64,000 nt of DNA from Gammaproteobacteria bacterium (GCA_041395725.1 JAWKZW010000001.1:1674001-1738000); one strand, 5' to 3'. Shown: positions 8,927 through 18,331, counted from the stretch's first letter. Program-made: numbers and translations. The notes: generated by a model from the sequence alone, not told the origin.

Positions 8927-10936
8927 ATGAACAGTAAGACTTTATTTTCTACGACCGGTCTGATCTCTATCGCGGTGTTCCTGCTGTTTTCTGTGCTGGT
9001 CATAAGCCTGTTTCCCTCCATTCGTGTGGATCTGACCGAAGACAATCTTTATTCGCTGTCGGAGGGAACCCGGAATATTGTTGCGGACCTCGATAAACCC
9101 ATCGAGCTGATTTTCTTCTATTCTGATCGAGCCACCGAGGACGTTCCCCAGATACGTAGTTACGCAACCCGTGTGCAGGAACTGCTTGAGGAAATCGTTC
9201 TGGCCAGCGACGGCAATCTGTCTTTAAGACTGGTTGATCCAGAACCATTTTCTGAAGATGAGGATCTGGCTACGGGATTCGGCATTCAGGCAGTGCCCAT
9301 CACCCAGGGGGGTGAGGAAGTTTATTTTGGTCTGGTGGTGGTCGAGGAGCCCGAAGATGTAGCCACGCCAATGTCAGCGCTGGTATCAGAGACCATGCCG
9401 CTGATTCGGCCCGACCAGGAAGAATTCCTGGAATATGAATTCATGAAGCTGATTACCCGGGTAGAAAACCCGGATCGACAGGTGGTCGGCCTGATTACTG
9501 AACTGGCAGTGGACGGCGGTTTCAATCCTGCTTTCGGGCAGCCGACTCCGGCCTGGATGGTCATGGACATCATGCGTCAGCTCTATGAAGTGCGCCGCGT
9601 GGACATAACCGCCGGTGAGATCGATGAGGATATCGATATCCTGTTTATCGTTCACCCGGAAGGCCTGTCAGATCAGATGCGTTATGCCATTGACCAGCAC
9701 ATTCTGCGCAATGGCAAGGCCATGGTGTTTCTGGACCCGAATGCCGAGTCCATGATCGAGCGTAATCAGTTCGGCACTACCATTCCGGCCGGCTTCGGTT
9801 CCGACATTCCTGACCTGCTGTCAGCCTGGGGAGTTGAGTACGACAGCCTGAAGGTTCTGACCGATGCGGATATGGCCTTGCGGGTCATGCTTGGCCAGGG
9901 CTCTCGACCGGTGTCCCATCTGGGCATGCTGGGCGTGCAGCGCAATGGCCTGACAGCCGACGATATCGTTACCAGCCGCCTGGAAGCGGTCAACGTCTCT
10001 TCGGCCGGTGCCATAAGCCCCGCCGAGGGCGCCACCACCCGCTTCGAACCGCTGTTGCAGTCGAGCAGCAATGCCATGCTCATGAATGTCGGTGTGTTTC
10101 AGGACGTGGATGACCCTTCAGTATTATTTGATGAATTTGAATCCGCCAACCAGCGCTTCACCATAGCCGCACGCGTCAGCGGCGTTATCAACTCGGCCTT
10201 CCCTGAAGGGGCGCCGGTTTTGGAAGAAGAAGCCGAAGAGGCCGTCAGTGACGAAGAGGCGGAAGCGACAGCGAATGGAGACCAGGCGACTGATAGCGAT
10301 TCTGACCAGGAAGCCACCGAAGCGGAGGAAAGCGCTGAGGAGGAACCGCAACGGGAACACCTGACGACTTCCGCAGGCGAGGTAAACCTGATCGTGTTTG
10401 CCGACACAGATGTACTCGGTGACCGCTTATGGGTACAGATTTCCCAGTTCCTGGGACAACGTATTCCTCAGCCGTTTGCCAACAACGGCGACTTTGTAGT
10501 CAACAGCCTCGACAACCTCAGTGGTGGCGCTGACCTGGTAAGCATCCGCAGCCGCGGTCGCTACTCCAGGCCCTTTACCCGGGTGCTGGATCTGCAGCGG
10601 GAAGCCGATGATCGTCTGCGTCAGGAGGAAGCCGTATTGCTGGATACCCTGTCCGCTTCCGAGGAGACCCTCAACGAACTCAGCCGGGATGAGGAAGGAA
10701 ATCCGATTCTGCAGATTACCCCTGAGGTTCAGCAGGAGATAGACCGGGTCAACGGCGAGATTCTGGAAACCCGTCGGCGACTGCGGGATGTGCGTTTTCA
10801 GTTGAACGCGGATATTGAGAGACTTGGCTCCAATTTAAAGCTTATCAATACGGTGCTGATCCCGGTCCTGCTGACAATTCTGATGCTGGTACTGGCCTGG
10901 TTCAGAGCTCAGCGGCGGAAACCGTCCGGCGTGTGA
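8927..10936 (+). CDS. GldG-like ABC accessory protein
   Basis: This 669-residue protein has one membrane segment near residues 10-30, a large periplasmic region and a second near 640-662 followed by a basic tail. The N-terminal part (LFPSIRVDLTEDNLYSLSEG...) and the later periplasmic domain match the GldG/ABC-type uncharacterized family (DUF7088 plus ABC_transp_aux). An unusual acidic, low-complexity linker lies at about 428-472 (many Glu, Asp, Ala and Ser). Residues about 555-630 look coiled-coil. In many proteobacteria a DUF4340 gene follows; here none does, and the operon ends at a region of palindromic DNA. Confidence 0.85.
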   Translation: MNSKTLFSTTGLISIAVFLLFSVLVISLFPSIRVDLTEDNLYSLSEGTRNIVADLDKPIELIFFYSDRATEDVPQIRSYATRVQELLEEIVLASDGNLSLRLVDPEPFSEDEDLATGFGIQAVPITQGGEEVYFGLVVVEEPEDVATPMSALVSETMPLIRPDQEEFLEYEFMKLITRVENPDRQVVGLITELAVDGGFNPAFGQPTPAWMVMDIMRQLYEVRRVDITAGEIDEDIDILFIVHPEGLSDQMRYAIDQHILRNGKAMVFLDPNAESMIERNQFGTTIPAGFGSDIPDLLSAWGVEYDSLKVLTDADMALRVMLGQGSRPVSHLGMLGVQRNGLTADDIVTSRLEAVNVSSAGAISPAEGATTRFEPLLQSSSNAMLMNVGVFQDVDDPSVLFDEFESANQRFTIAARVSGVINSAFPEGAPVLEEEAEEAVSDEEAEATANGDQATDSDSDQEATEAEESAEEEPQREHLTTSAGEVNLIVFADTDVLGDRLWVQISQFLGQRIPQPFANNGDFVVNSLDNLSGGADLVSIRSRGRYSRPFTRVLDLQREADDRLRQEEAVLLDTLSASEETLNELSRDEEGNPILQITPEVQQEIDRVNGEILETRRRLRDVRFQLNADIERLGSNLKLINTVLIPVLLTILMLVLAWFRAQRRKPSGV

Positions 10937-11038
10937 TTTGTCGGACGCGTGGTTGCGAGGGCTGGATGTGTGTTGTTTGCGTTGGGGTCGGGCTTAGTTG
11001 TTGTTTAGGGTAGTCGGCGGTATGTGGCTTCGAGCGGC

Positions 11039-11169
11039 GCGGCCTGGCGGGGTGTTGCGCTGCTGCGGCCCGCGCCCCTCAGAGGCTCCTTAATGCCCTG
11101 GAGGGCGGTCATTTTTCGCCGTTCAGCGCTGGTCCTTGATTGCAGCCGCACAACACCCCGCCAGGCCGC
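11039..11169. repeat. 131-bp palindromic element with 19-bp perfect inverted ends
   Basis: Bases 11039-11057 (GCGGCCTGGCGGGGTGTTG) are the exact reverse complement of 11151-11169. Partial complementarity continues inward (GCGCTGCTGCGG against CAGCCGCA). The centre holds the dispersed core TCAGAGGCTCC at 11079-11089. It has no coding capacity and could be a MITE-like element or a bidirectional terminator. No target-site duplication was identified. Confidence 0.6.
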
Positions 11170-11263
11170 ACCTTGCACTTGTGTAGCATCCCTGTTGTCG
11201 TGGCTTCGCTTTTTCAGATTCTGAAAACAGCGCCTCGCGTTGAATGTTGCACTGAGCACCGTT

Positions 11264-11391
11264 CCAGGAGAGTCTGAGGACGGAGCGATCAAAACGCAGC
11301 ACCGACTGACCGAAGGAGACCGCTTGCGGGCTCCTGACCGAGGGAGGGAACCCCGGAGGGGTGCAAGTTGCGGAGGATCAGACTCTTCTGG
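11264..11391. ncRNA. Candidate structured RNA or multi-stem element
   Basis: The ends 11264-11277 and 11378-11391 pair over 14 positions (13 Watson-Crick plus one G-T, CCAGGAGAGTCTGA with TCAGACTCTTCTGG). Inside, CGCA 11295-11298 with TGCG 11369-11372 and GCACC 11299-11303 with GGTGC 11360-11364 make a bulged helix, competing partly with a small CCCC/GGGG hairpin at 11351-11361. The hairpin 11315-11334 (GGAG-A-CCGC/GCGG-G-CTCC) is flanked on both sides by the same heptamer TGACCGA (11307-11313 and 11335-11341). No promoter or known RNA family was recognised and the strand is undetermined. Confidence 0.4.
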
Positions 11392-11510
11392 GGCGGTGCG
11401 GACTTAAATCGTGCACCCTCAACCTTTCCAGACAACATAACGATAGCTTGCCCCAAAGTGGTGTGGCGTCGCTAAAGGCACAGTGCCAAAAAATCAAAAG
11501 CACGAAAAAT

Positions 11511-12845
11511 CTAGTTTTTAGATTTGAATTCCGGAGGCTCACGGGGAATGGTGATGGTGATGTGGGTGCCTTTGTTCACTTCGCTGCTGATTACGATGCT
11601 GCCGCCATGGGCCTCGGCGATCAGCTTGCAGAGATACAGGCCCAGACCGAAACCGCCGGTGTTGCGCTGCCGGGCGCTGTCCGCCCGGTAAAAAGGTTCG
11701 GTGATATCCACCAGGTGCTCCTCGGCAATACCTTCCCCCTGGTCGATAACTTCGATGGTGGCGGAGTCGTCGACAAACCCGAGATTCACGTTGATGGGGT
11801 TGCCTCTGCCGTGTCGCACCGCATTGTTCAGCAGGTTGGTAATCAACAGGCGGATGCGCAGCTTGTCGAGGACAAAACTTTCGTCATGTTCAGGGCCCCT
11901 GAACAGTATTTTTGAGCTGTCGCTGGTAAAACTTTCCACTACAGATTCGATAAAATCGGATAAGTCGACCTCTTCAGTGACCAGCACCGAGTGAGTATTA
12001 TTGAGTCGCTCTGCTTCCAGCAGGTCCGAAATCAGCAGATCGATTTCATTGATGTCGTCCAGCAGAGCATCCTTGGTTTTGTCATCGTCCATGAATTCCA
12101 GCTGCAGTTTGGCCCGGGTGATGGGTGTGCGCAGTTCGTGGCTAATGGCGAGCAGCAGTTGTCGCTTCGCTTCCAGCATGGACTGCAGCGAGTCGGCCAT
12201 GTGGTTTACACTGGCAGTGAGTTCGCCCAGTTCATCCTGGCGGTCAGTCTGAACACGATAGCCCAGATCACCGTGCTGAATCCGCTCCGCCCCCTCCTTG
12301 AGCAATCTCACAGGAGCCAGCAGACGGCTGATCAGGAAATAGTTCAGGAACAGTACGATGGCGGCAATGCCCAGGCCGAAATACAGCACCACGTAATTGA
12401 AGTCGGTGGAATCGAGGAAGCGTTGGTGCATGTAGAAGCGGTAGCCATTACGCTCTACGACGATGATGTCCTCGTCGTTCCAGGTGCGGATTTCAGCATC
12501 ACCGGACAGTGTGCGGCTGAACTCCGCCAGCTCGACCGGCAGGCGGTAATCGCTGTCTGAGCGCCAGACCATAACCGGATGCTCGATGCGAATCGTCCAC
12601 TCCAGATCCTGGGCCAGCAGCGCGGCCACTTCCAGGTCGGGAGGTGTGCCGATATCGTCGATGATTATGGTCTCGAAATTACGGACAAAATAATCCGGAA
12701 TCTCGATAATCTGATTGCTGTTGATCTGGTTGAGCTGTTGCAGAGAGATATAGATGATGGCAAAGATCAGAATGACGGTCAGGCCGAAGATCAGCAGCAG
12801 GCGAAGAAAAAGTGAGCGCTTGACCTGGGTGAGCAGCGGCGTCAT
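11511..12845 (-). CDS. Sensor histidine kinase, CpxA/RstB-like
   Basis: An inner-membrane sensor of 444 residues. Membrane segments at about 13-33 and 153-173 flank a periplasmic sensor of some 120 residues; a HAMP domain follows at about 174-226. The phosphoacceptor is His236 in AISHELRTPITRAK. The ATP-binding domain shows N box NLLNNAVRHG, DQGEGIAEEHL and GGFGLGLYLCK. Its ATG overlaps the stop of the response-regulator gene by four bases, so the pair is translationally coupled. The architecture resembles CpxA and RstB, but the stimulus cannot be read from the sequence. Confidence 0.92.
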   Translation of the reverse strand: MTPLLTQVKRSLFLRLLLIFGLTVILIFAIIYISLQQLNQINSNQIIEIPDYFVRNFETIIIDDIGTPPDLEVAALLAQDLEWTIRIEHPVMVWRSDSDYRLPVELAEFSRTLSGDAEIRTWNDEDIIVVERNGYRFYMHQRFLDSTDFNYVVLYFGLGIAAIVLFLNYFLISRLLAPVRLLKEGAERIQHGDLGYRVQTDRQDELGELTASVNHMADSLQSMLEAKRQLLLAISHELRTPITRAKLQLEFMDDDKTKDALLDDINEIDLLISDLLEAERLNNTHSVLVTEEVDLSDFIESVVESFTSDSSKILFRGPEHDESFVLDKLRIRLLITNLLNNAVRHGRGNPINVNLGFVDDSATIEVIDQGEGIAEEHLVDITEPFYRADSARQRNTGGFGLGLYLCKLIAEAHGGSIVISSEVNKGTHITITIPREPPEFKSKN

Positions 12846-13543
12846 TTATCCGCCCCGACAAAAGTGTAGCCACGTCCCCACACGGTTTTGATAAACCGAG
12901 GAGTTTTGGACGTATCCTTCAACTTATGTCGCAGGCGACTGACTAGTGTGTCCACGGCCCGGGAAAATAACTCCGCATCGATGCCACGCAATTTGTTCAT
13001 CAACTCGTCACGAGTAAATGTCTTGTTGGGAGACTGCATGAACAGCAGGAGCAGTTCGTACTCCATGGTGGTCAGTTCCAGCAACTCGCCATCCAGCTTG
13101 GCTTCTCGGCGTGCTAAGTCTATTTCAAGCCCGTCCACCGGCTTGACTTCTTTCGGGGCCGCACCTTCGTCACTCGTGCGGCGGAGAATGTTATGGATTC
13201 TGGCTACCAGTTCCCGGGGTTCGAAGGGTTTGGAAAGGTAGTCGTCGGCGCCCAGCTCCAGGCCAACGATCCGATCGGTTACCTCCCCATGGGCAGTGAG
13301 CATGAGGATGGGCAACTGACCATAAACAGAAGACTTGGCGCGTATTTCCCGACAGATTTCAAATCCGTCTTTTTCAGGCAGCATGACGTCGAGTATCAGC
13401 AGATCCGGTTTGATACGCCTGAGGAGTTCGAAGCCGCGCGACGGCAAATGGGCCACGTGCACCGTCATGTCATAGCGCTCGAGGTACTGTGTCAGCAGCT
13501 GACACAGCTTTTCGTCGTCGTCGATAATCAGGATATTTTTCAT
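12842..13543 (-). CDS. OmpR-family response regulator
   Basis: A 233-residue cytoplasmic transcription factor with a receiver domain (residues 1-115; acidic pocket DDD 8-10, phosphorylated Asp52 in LDVMLPEKDG) and a winged-helix DNA-binding domain (about 135-230, ending VWGRGYTFV). The frame is open upstream to 13669, but the ATG at 13543 (MKNILIIDDD) is the right start by comparison with the family. It is cotranscribed with the downstream kinase. Target genes are unknown. Confidence 0.93.
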   Translation of the reverse strand: MKNILIIDDDEKLCQLLTQYLERYDMTVHVAHLPSRGFELLRRIKPDLLILDVMLPEKDGFEICREIRAKSSVYGQLPILMLTAHGEVTDRIVGLELGADDYLSKPFEPRELVARIHNILRRTSDEGAAPKEVKPVDGLEIDLARREAKLDGELLELTTMEYELLLLFMQSPNKTFTRDELMNKLRGIDAELFSRAVDTLVSRLRHKLKDTSKTPRFIKTVWGRGYTFVGADK

Positions 13544-13725
13544 GTTGTCTGGTCCGGGATTCCGGCGGAAGAGTCCCAGGTTCCTGTATAATTGCGCGGA
13601 CATCAGGCCCGCTAAGCGGGCCAGGGTCGTCCGGCAATAGTACGAAGAAGGACCGCTGAAATCAATCACTTACCTGAACAGCCTACAGAATCAATCAAAA
13701 CCTCCGCAGCTGAGTCAAAGAAGCC

Positions 13726-15615
13726 ATGATATCCCTTCAGAATGCCAGCCTGCATCGAGGAGCCAAGCTTCTTTTTGAGGAGGCGAGCCTGGTTATACAT
13801 AACGGGCAGAAGCTGGGCGTCGTGGGCCGAAACGGAACCGGCAAGTCGAGCCTGTTCGCCTGCCTGCAGGGGCGGCTGGGCCTCGACCAGGGGCAGCTCA
13901 GTCTGCCGGACGGATTGCGAATAGCCGCCATGGCGCAGGAAACCGGGGGAACCTCCCGTAGCGGCGTCGACCATGTCATAGATGGCGATGATCACTATCG
14001 GCAGCTTGAGAAGCAGCTGCTGGAGGCGGAGCAGGCTGACGATCAGCAGCAGGTGGGCCGACTGCATGGTGAACTGGATCAGATAGACGGTTACACGGTC
14101 AGGCACCGGGCTGAAAAACTGCTGTCCGGCCTGGGATTCAAACCTGCTGAGTTCGACAGGCCGGTCAGCAGTTTTTCCGGTGGCTGGCGGGTTCGCCTGA
14201 ATCTTGCGGCGGCATTGATGAGCCCCTCCGACCTGCTGTTGCTGGACGAGCCCACCAACCACCTGGACCTGGAAGCAACACTATGGCTCGAGCAGTGGCT
14301 GGTCGGTTACCAGGGTACCTTGCTGATCATTTCCCATGATCGTGAATTTCTGGATAAAGTCATTGGTCATGTGGTCAGCTTTGAGAACGGCAGGCTGCAG
14401 TTATACAAGGGTAATTTCAGTGCCTTCGAAAAGCAGCGCGCTGCCAGGCTGGCGCTGGAGCGATCATTCTTCGAGAAGCAGCAGCGGCGCCGCACCGAGA
14501 TTGAAGATTTTGTCAGGCGTTTCAGGGCCAAGGCGACCAAGGCGAAACAGGCGCAGAGCCGGATCAAGGAACTCCAGCGCATGGAGGACATTGTGCTGGC
14601 CCATGTGGATTCCCCATTTCAGTTCCGGTTCCGCGAGCCGGTCAAGCTGCCTGAGCACCTGTTAGGGATTCATCACCTGGATATAGGTTTCAGCGAGCCA
14701 CTGGTCAGGGATGTCAATCTGGCTATCCAGGCCGGCAGCCGAATTGGTTTGTTGGGGGTGAATGGCTGTGGCAAGTCGACTTTGCTGAAAATACTGGCGG
14801 GAGAACTGGCTCCTCTCGCCGGTGAAGTGCAGACTGCCCGACATCTTCGGGTCGGATACTTTGCCCAGCACCAGGTGGATGTGCTGGATGCCGATGCCTC
14901 GCCGCTGGAGCTTTTCCTGCGCCTGGACCCGGAAGCCGATGAGCAGACCGGCCGGGACTACCTTGGCGGTTTCGATTTTCGTGGCGATCGCGCCGACAAT
15001 CGGATTAAACAGTTCTCCGGCGGAGAAAAAGTACGGCTGGCGTTGGCAACCATTGCCTGGCAGAAGCCCAACCTGCTGTTGCTTGATGAACCGACCAACC
15101 ATCTTGACCTGGATATGCGCCAGGCTCTCAGCGTCGCCCTGCAGGAGTTCGACGGGGCGATCATTATTGTCTCGCACGACCGCTACCTGTTAAACAACAC
15201 AGTGAACGAGTTCTACGCTATCAGTGAGGGCCAGTTATCCCGTTTTGACGGTGATCTGAAGGATTACGAGAGACAGGTTCAGGCCAGCGCCGGCTACGGG
15301 CAACAGGGAGACAGCGGTGACAGCCCAGGCCAGGTCGACCGGCTGGATAAGCGGGCACAGCGCCAGCAGGCGGCGGCCAGGCGTTCCGAGTTGGCCCCGT
15401 TAAGAAAAGAGATAGCGAGACTGGAAACTCGCATGGAGAAAGTCAGCAGTCGTCTGGGCGTGATTGAGCAGGCGCTGCTGGAGTCGGAGCTATATGAAGA
15501 GCAGAATCGTAAGCGACTTAAGGACCTGTTGCAGGAGCAGGGCAACCTCAAGAATGAGCTGGAAGAAATTGAGGAAACGTGGCTGGAACTGAGTGAACAA
15601 TACCAGGAGCCCTGA
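13726..15615 (+). CDS. ABC-F ATPase, YheS-like
   Basis: A soluble protein of 629 residues with two ABC domains and no membrane segment, as in ABC-F proteins that act on the ribosome. Walker A motifs are GRNGTGKSS (about 36-44) and GVNGCGKST (about 344-352); the signatures are FSGGWRVRL and FSGGEKVRL; Walker B motifs are LLLLDEPTNHLDL in both. A charged linker (about 240-290) and a C-terminal coiled coil (about 540-625) fit YheS more than EttA or Uup. Known members influence translation; this one's exact role is not shown. Confidence 0.9.
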   Translation: MISLQNASLHRGAKLLFEEASLVIHNGQKLGVVGRNGTGKSSLFACLQGRLGLDQGQLSLPDGLRIAAMAQETGGTSRSGVDHVIDGDDHYRQLEKQLLEAEQADDQQQVGRLHGELDQIDGYTVRHRAEKLLSGLGFKPAEFDRPVSSFSGGWRVRLNLAAALMSPSDLLLLDEPTNHLDLEATLWLEQWLVGYQGTLLIISHDREFLDKVIGHVVSFENGRLQLYKGNFSAFEKQRAARLALERSFFEKQQRRRTEIEDFVRRFRAKATKAKQAQSRIKELQRMEDIVLAHVDSPFQFRFREPVKLPEHLLGIHHLDIGFSEPLVRDVNLAIQAGSRIGLLGVNGCGKSTLLKILAGELAPLAGEVQTARHLRVGYFAQHQVDVLDADASPLELFLRLDPEADEQTGRDYLGGFDFRGDRADNRIKQFSGGEKVRLALATIAWQKPNLLLLDEPTNHLDLDMRQALSVALQEFDGAIIIVSHDRYLLNNTVNEFYAISEGQLSRFDGDLKDYERQVQASAGYGQQGDSGDSPGQVDRLDKRAQRQQAAARRSELAPLRKEIARLETRMEKVSSRLGVIEQALLESELYEEQNRKRLKDLLQEQGNLKNELEEIEETWLELSEQYQEP

Positions 15616-15629
15616 GCGGCCGGCAGGCC

Positions 15630-15658
15630 GGGCACTTGAATTTATTTCAAGCGTGCCC
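15630..15658 (+). terminator. Stem-loop after the ABC-F gene
   Basis: GGGCAC-TTGAA pairs with TTCAA-GC-GTGCCC around a TTTAT-type loop, followed by ATTTTATA. It lies 15 bases after the stop codon and is the best intrinsic terminator seen in this part of the window. The T-tract is imperfect. Confidence 0.6.
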
Positions 15659-15713
15659 ATTTTATACAGACCCGGAGGCGTTTCCGGGCCCGTCTGAAGG
15701 GGAGAATCATGCA

Positions 15714-16790
15714 ATGATCAGGTTGACCGGAAAGCTCTATGCCCTGGGCCTGCTGGTACTGTTAAGCTTTGTCAGTGGCGTTACCAGTGCCCAGAACTAC
15801 CTGAATTTCAAGACTAACGACGAAGAAAACAACATCGAGGTTTTCAAACAGGCCAGCCCGTCCGTAGTCTTCATCACAAACTCGCGGCTGGTGCGGTCCT
15901 ATTACTCACTCAATCCCCAGGAAGTCCCCCAGGGCAGCGGCTCCGGTTTTGTCTGGAACAAGGACGGCTATGTGGTCACCAATTACCACGTAGTGCAGCA
16001 GGCCAATCGCGTCGCCGTTACCCTGCAGGATGGCAGCACTTACAATGCTACGCCGGTGGGGTTTGAGCCCAATAAAGACCTGGCAGTGTTGAAGATCGAG
16101 GCACCGGCCGACAAACTCGTGCCGGTCACGGTGGGCGATTCCTCGTTACTGGAAGTGGGGCGCAAGGTTATCGCGATCGGCAATCCTTTCGGACTGGATA
16201 CCACCATGACCGTTGGCGTGGTCAGCGCTCTGGGGCGTGAAATAGACTCCATTACCCGCCGCAAGATCCGCGATGTGATCCAGACAGATGCGGCCATCAA
16301 CCCGGGAAATTCCGGTGGCCCGCTGCTCAATTCTCTGGGTGAGCTGATCGGAGTGAATACGGCGATCTACAGTCCCAGCGGTGCAAGTTCCGGCATAGGC
16401 TTTGCCATTCCAATCAACACCGTAAAGAAGATAGTGCCCGATCTGATCCAGTATGGCCGGGTTCAGACTCCGGTGCTGGGTGTGTCGCTATTCTCCCAGG
16501 CCCAGGCAGACTACTACCGGCGCAACGAGGGTATAGAGGGCGTTATCGTGTTGGACGTGCTGCCCGGTGGTGATCTGGACAGACAGGGTATGCGAGGACT
16601 GACACCCAGCGCCAGCGGCTGGCTGTTGGGCGATGTTATTGTGGCTATTGACGACATGCCGGTAGGCAATGAGGATGACCTGCTCACAGTACTGGAAAGT
16701 CACCGGGCCGGCGATACGGTGACGGTCGAATCACGAAGAGGTAATGATAACCAGGAGTACCAGGTCCGCCTGATGGCTCCGCCAGATTGA
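15714..16790 (+). CDS. Trypsin-like periplasmic serine protease (HtrA/DegS family)
   Basis: A 358-residue S1C protease acting in the periplasm. A signal peptide covers about residues 1-26 (LLVLLSFVSGVTSA). The catalytic triad is visible: His92 in VVTNYHVV, Asp122 in NKDLAVLKIE, Ser200 in NPGNSGGPL. One PDZ domain follows (about 262-350), so it is closer to DegS in layout than to two-PDZ DegP, but the signal looks cleavable. The ATG at 15714 follows AAGGGGAG; the frame is open to 15636 without a better start. Substrates are not known; protein quality control is the family role. Confidence 0.88.
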   Translation: MIRLTGKLYALGLLVLLSFVSGVTSAQNYLNFKTNDEENNIEVFKQASPSVVFITNSRLVRSYYSLNPQEVPQGSGSGFVWNKDGYVVTNYHVVQQANRVAVTLQDGSTYNATPVGFEPNKDLAVLKIEAPADKLVPVTVGDSSLLEVGRKVIAIGNPFGLDTTMTVGVVSALGREIDSITRRKIRDVIQTDAAINPGNSGGPLLNSLGELIGVNTAIYSPSGASSGIGFAIPINTVKKIVPDLIQYGRVQTPVLGVSLFSQAQADYYRRNEGIEGVIVLDVLPGGDLDRQGMRGLTPSASGWLLGDVIVAIDDMPVGNEDDLLTVLESHRAGDTVTVESRRGNDNQEYQVRLMAPPD

Positions 16791-16804
16791 CAGCACTGAG
16801 GTTT

Positions 16805-16826
16805 CGCACTGGCCGAAGCCCAGTGC
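16805..16826. terminator. Hairpin between convergent protease and argH genes
   Basis: CGCACTGG (16805-16812) and CCAGTGCG (16819-16826) form a perfect 8-bp stem with a 6-base loop in the 62-bp gap between the two convergent genes. There is no T-run on either side, so termination is a guess from position. Confidence 0.4.
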
Positions 16827-16852
16827 GGTAACGAAGTTGGTCATCGGCGGTG

Positions 16853-18292
16853 TCAGATCGGGCCGGTGCTGTGCCCGGCCTGCCGTCGCTCAGCCATCCG
16901 CTGCTGCAGCATCTCCCGGGCTGTGCTGATTGCGCGCCTCACCTGGCCCGGTGCCGTTCCCCCGATATGGTCCCGGGCATTGACGGAACCCTCGAGGGTC
17001 AGAAAATCAAAAACGTCTGCGCCGATCGCGTCGGAAAACTGTTGCAACTCGACCAGCTCGAATTCGCTCAGGTCTTTGCTTTTGGCGAGGCCATAGGCAA
17101 CTGATTTGCCGACAATTTCATGGGCGTCACGAAAGGCAATACCCTTCTTGACCAGGTAATCGGCCAAATCGGTGGCGGTGGCGTAGCCGCGCAGGGCCGC
17201 CTGGCGCATATTGTCCCGTTTGGCCTGGATATGGGGCACCATGTCGCCATAGGCCTGCAGACAATCCTTCACGGTATCGATCAGGTCGAAGACCGGTTCT
17301 TTGTCTTCCTGGTTATCCTTATTGTAGGCCAGCGGCTGGGATTTCATCAGGGTCAGAAGGGCAATCAGATGCCCGTTGACGCGGCCGGTTTTGCCGCGCA
17401 CCAGCTCTGGCACATCAGGGTTCTTCTTCTGCGGCATTATGGATGAGCCGGTACAAAATTTGTCAGGAAGGTCGACGAAATCAAACTGGCTGGAAGCCCA
17501 CAGCACAAGCTCTTCGGAGAAACGGGACAGGTGAGTAAGCAGGATGCTGGCAAATGCCGCCAGTTCGATGGCGAAATCCCGGTCGCTCACGGAATCCAGG
17601 GAATTTCTTGTTGGCCCGTCGAATCCCAGTTCGGCCGCGGTGAAGTTTCTGTCGATAGGGTAGGTGGTGCCTGCCAGGGCTGCGGCGCCTAAAGGTGACA
17701 GGTTTAATCTCTTTCGGCAATCGAGTAGGCGTGTGTAGTCACGGTCCAGCATTTCAAACCATGCCATAAGATGGTGACCGAAAGTTACCGGCTGGGCGGT
17801 CTGCAGATGGGTGAACCCAGGCATGATGGTATCGGCTTCCTGTTCTGCCAGCACCAGCAGTGCTTCCTGCAGTCGCGTGATCATAGCCGCTATGATGTCG
17901 GCCTGCTCCCGCACATAGAGGCGGATATCGGTTGCCACCTGGTCATTTCTGGACCGGCCGGTGTGCAGTTTCTTTCCGGTTATACCGATACGCTTTGTCA
18001 GCTCGGCCTCGATGTTCATGTGCACGTCTTCCAGCGCTACCGACCACTGAAAGCTGCCCGCCAGGATATCGTCTGCGATAGCCTGGAGCCCCGAGATTAT
18101 CTGCCCGGCTTCGTCTTCACTGAGCACGCCGATTCTGTACAACATTCTGGCGTGAGCGATAGAACCCGTGATGTCCTGTTGATAAAGACGCTGATCAAAA
18201 TTGACGGACGCGGTAAAACGTTCCACGAACTGGTCAGTGGGTTCTGAAAAGCGTCCGCCCCAAAGTTTATCGGCGTCTTTGTCGTTGCTCAT
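16853..18292 (-). CDS. argH: Argininosuccinate lyase
   Basis: A cytoplasmic enzyme of the fumarase/aspartase superfamily cleaving argininosuccinate to arginine and fumarate. Its 479 residues are close to the usual 460. The signature loop GSSIMPQKKNPDVPELVRGK, with the catalytic Ser, is present, as are the N-terminal DKLWGGRFSEPTD and TGRSRNDQVATD. It is divergent from hemC across 215 bp, as in Pseudomonas, where algZR lie between; here nothing does. Confidence 0.98.
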   Translation of the reverse strand: MSNDKDADKLWGGRFSEPTDQFVERFTASVNFDQRLYQQDITGSIAHARMLYRIGVLSEDEAGQIISGLQAIADDILAGSFQWSVALEDVHMNIEAELTKRIGITGKKLHTGRSRNDQVATDIRLYVREQADIIAAMITRLQEALLVLAEQEADTIMPGFTHLQTAQPVTFGHHLMAWFEMLDRDYTRLLDCRKRLNLSPLGAAALAGTTYPIDRNFTAAELGFDGPTRNSLDSVSDRDFAIELAAFASILLTHLSRFSEELVLWASSQFDFVDLPDKFCTGSSIMPQKKNPDVPELVRGKTGRVNGHLIALLTLMKSQPLAYNKDNQEDKEPVFDLIDTVKDCLQAYGDMVPHIQAKRDNMRQAALRGYATATDLADYLVKKGIAFRDAHEIVGKSVAYGLAKSKDLSEFELVELQQFSDAIGADVFDFLTLEGSVNARDHIGGTAPGQVRRAISTAREMLQQRMAERRQAGHSTGPI

Positions 18293-18331
18293 GGTGTTCT
18301 CTGATAACTGTCTGGTTTGAATTGCCGCGCG

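Larger units (their letters stand above)
10937..11510. other. Gene-free region between convergent genes, rich in palindromes
   Basis: These 574 bases separate the GldG-like gene from the histidine kinase, which converge on it. No convincing gene is present. It contains one copy of the dispersed repeat core (11079-11089), a large inverted repeat (11039-11169) and a complex stem-loop element (11264-11391), both listed separately. The start of the region is G/T-rich. Confidence 0.7.
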
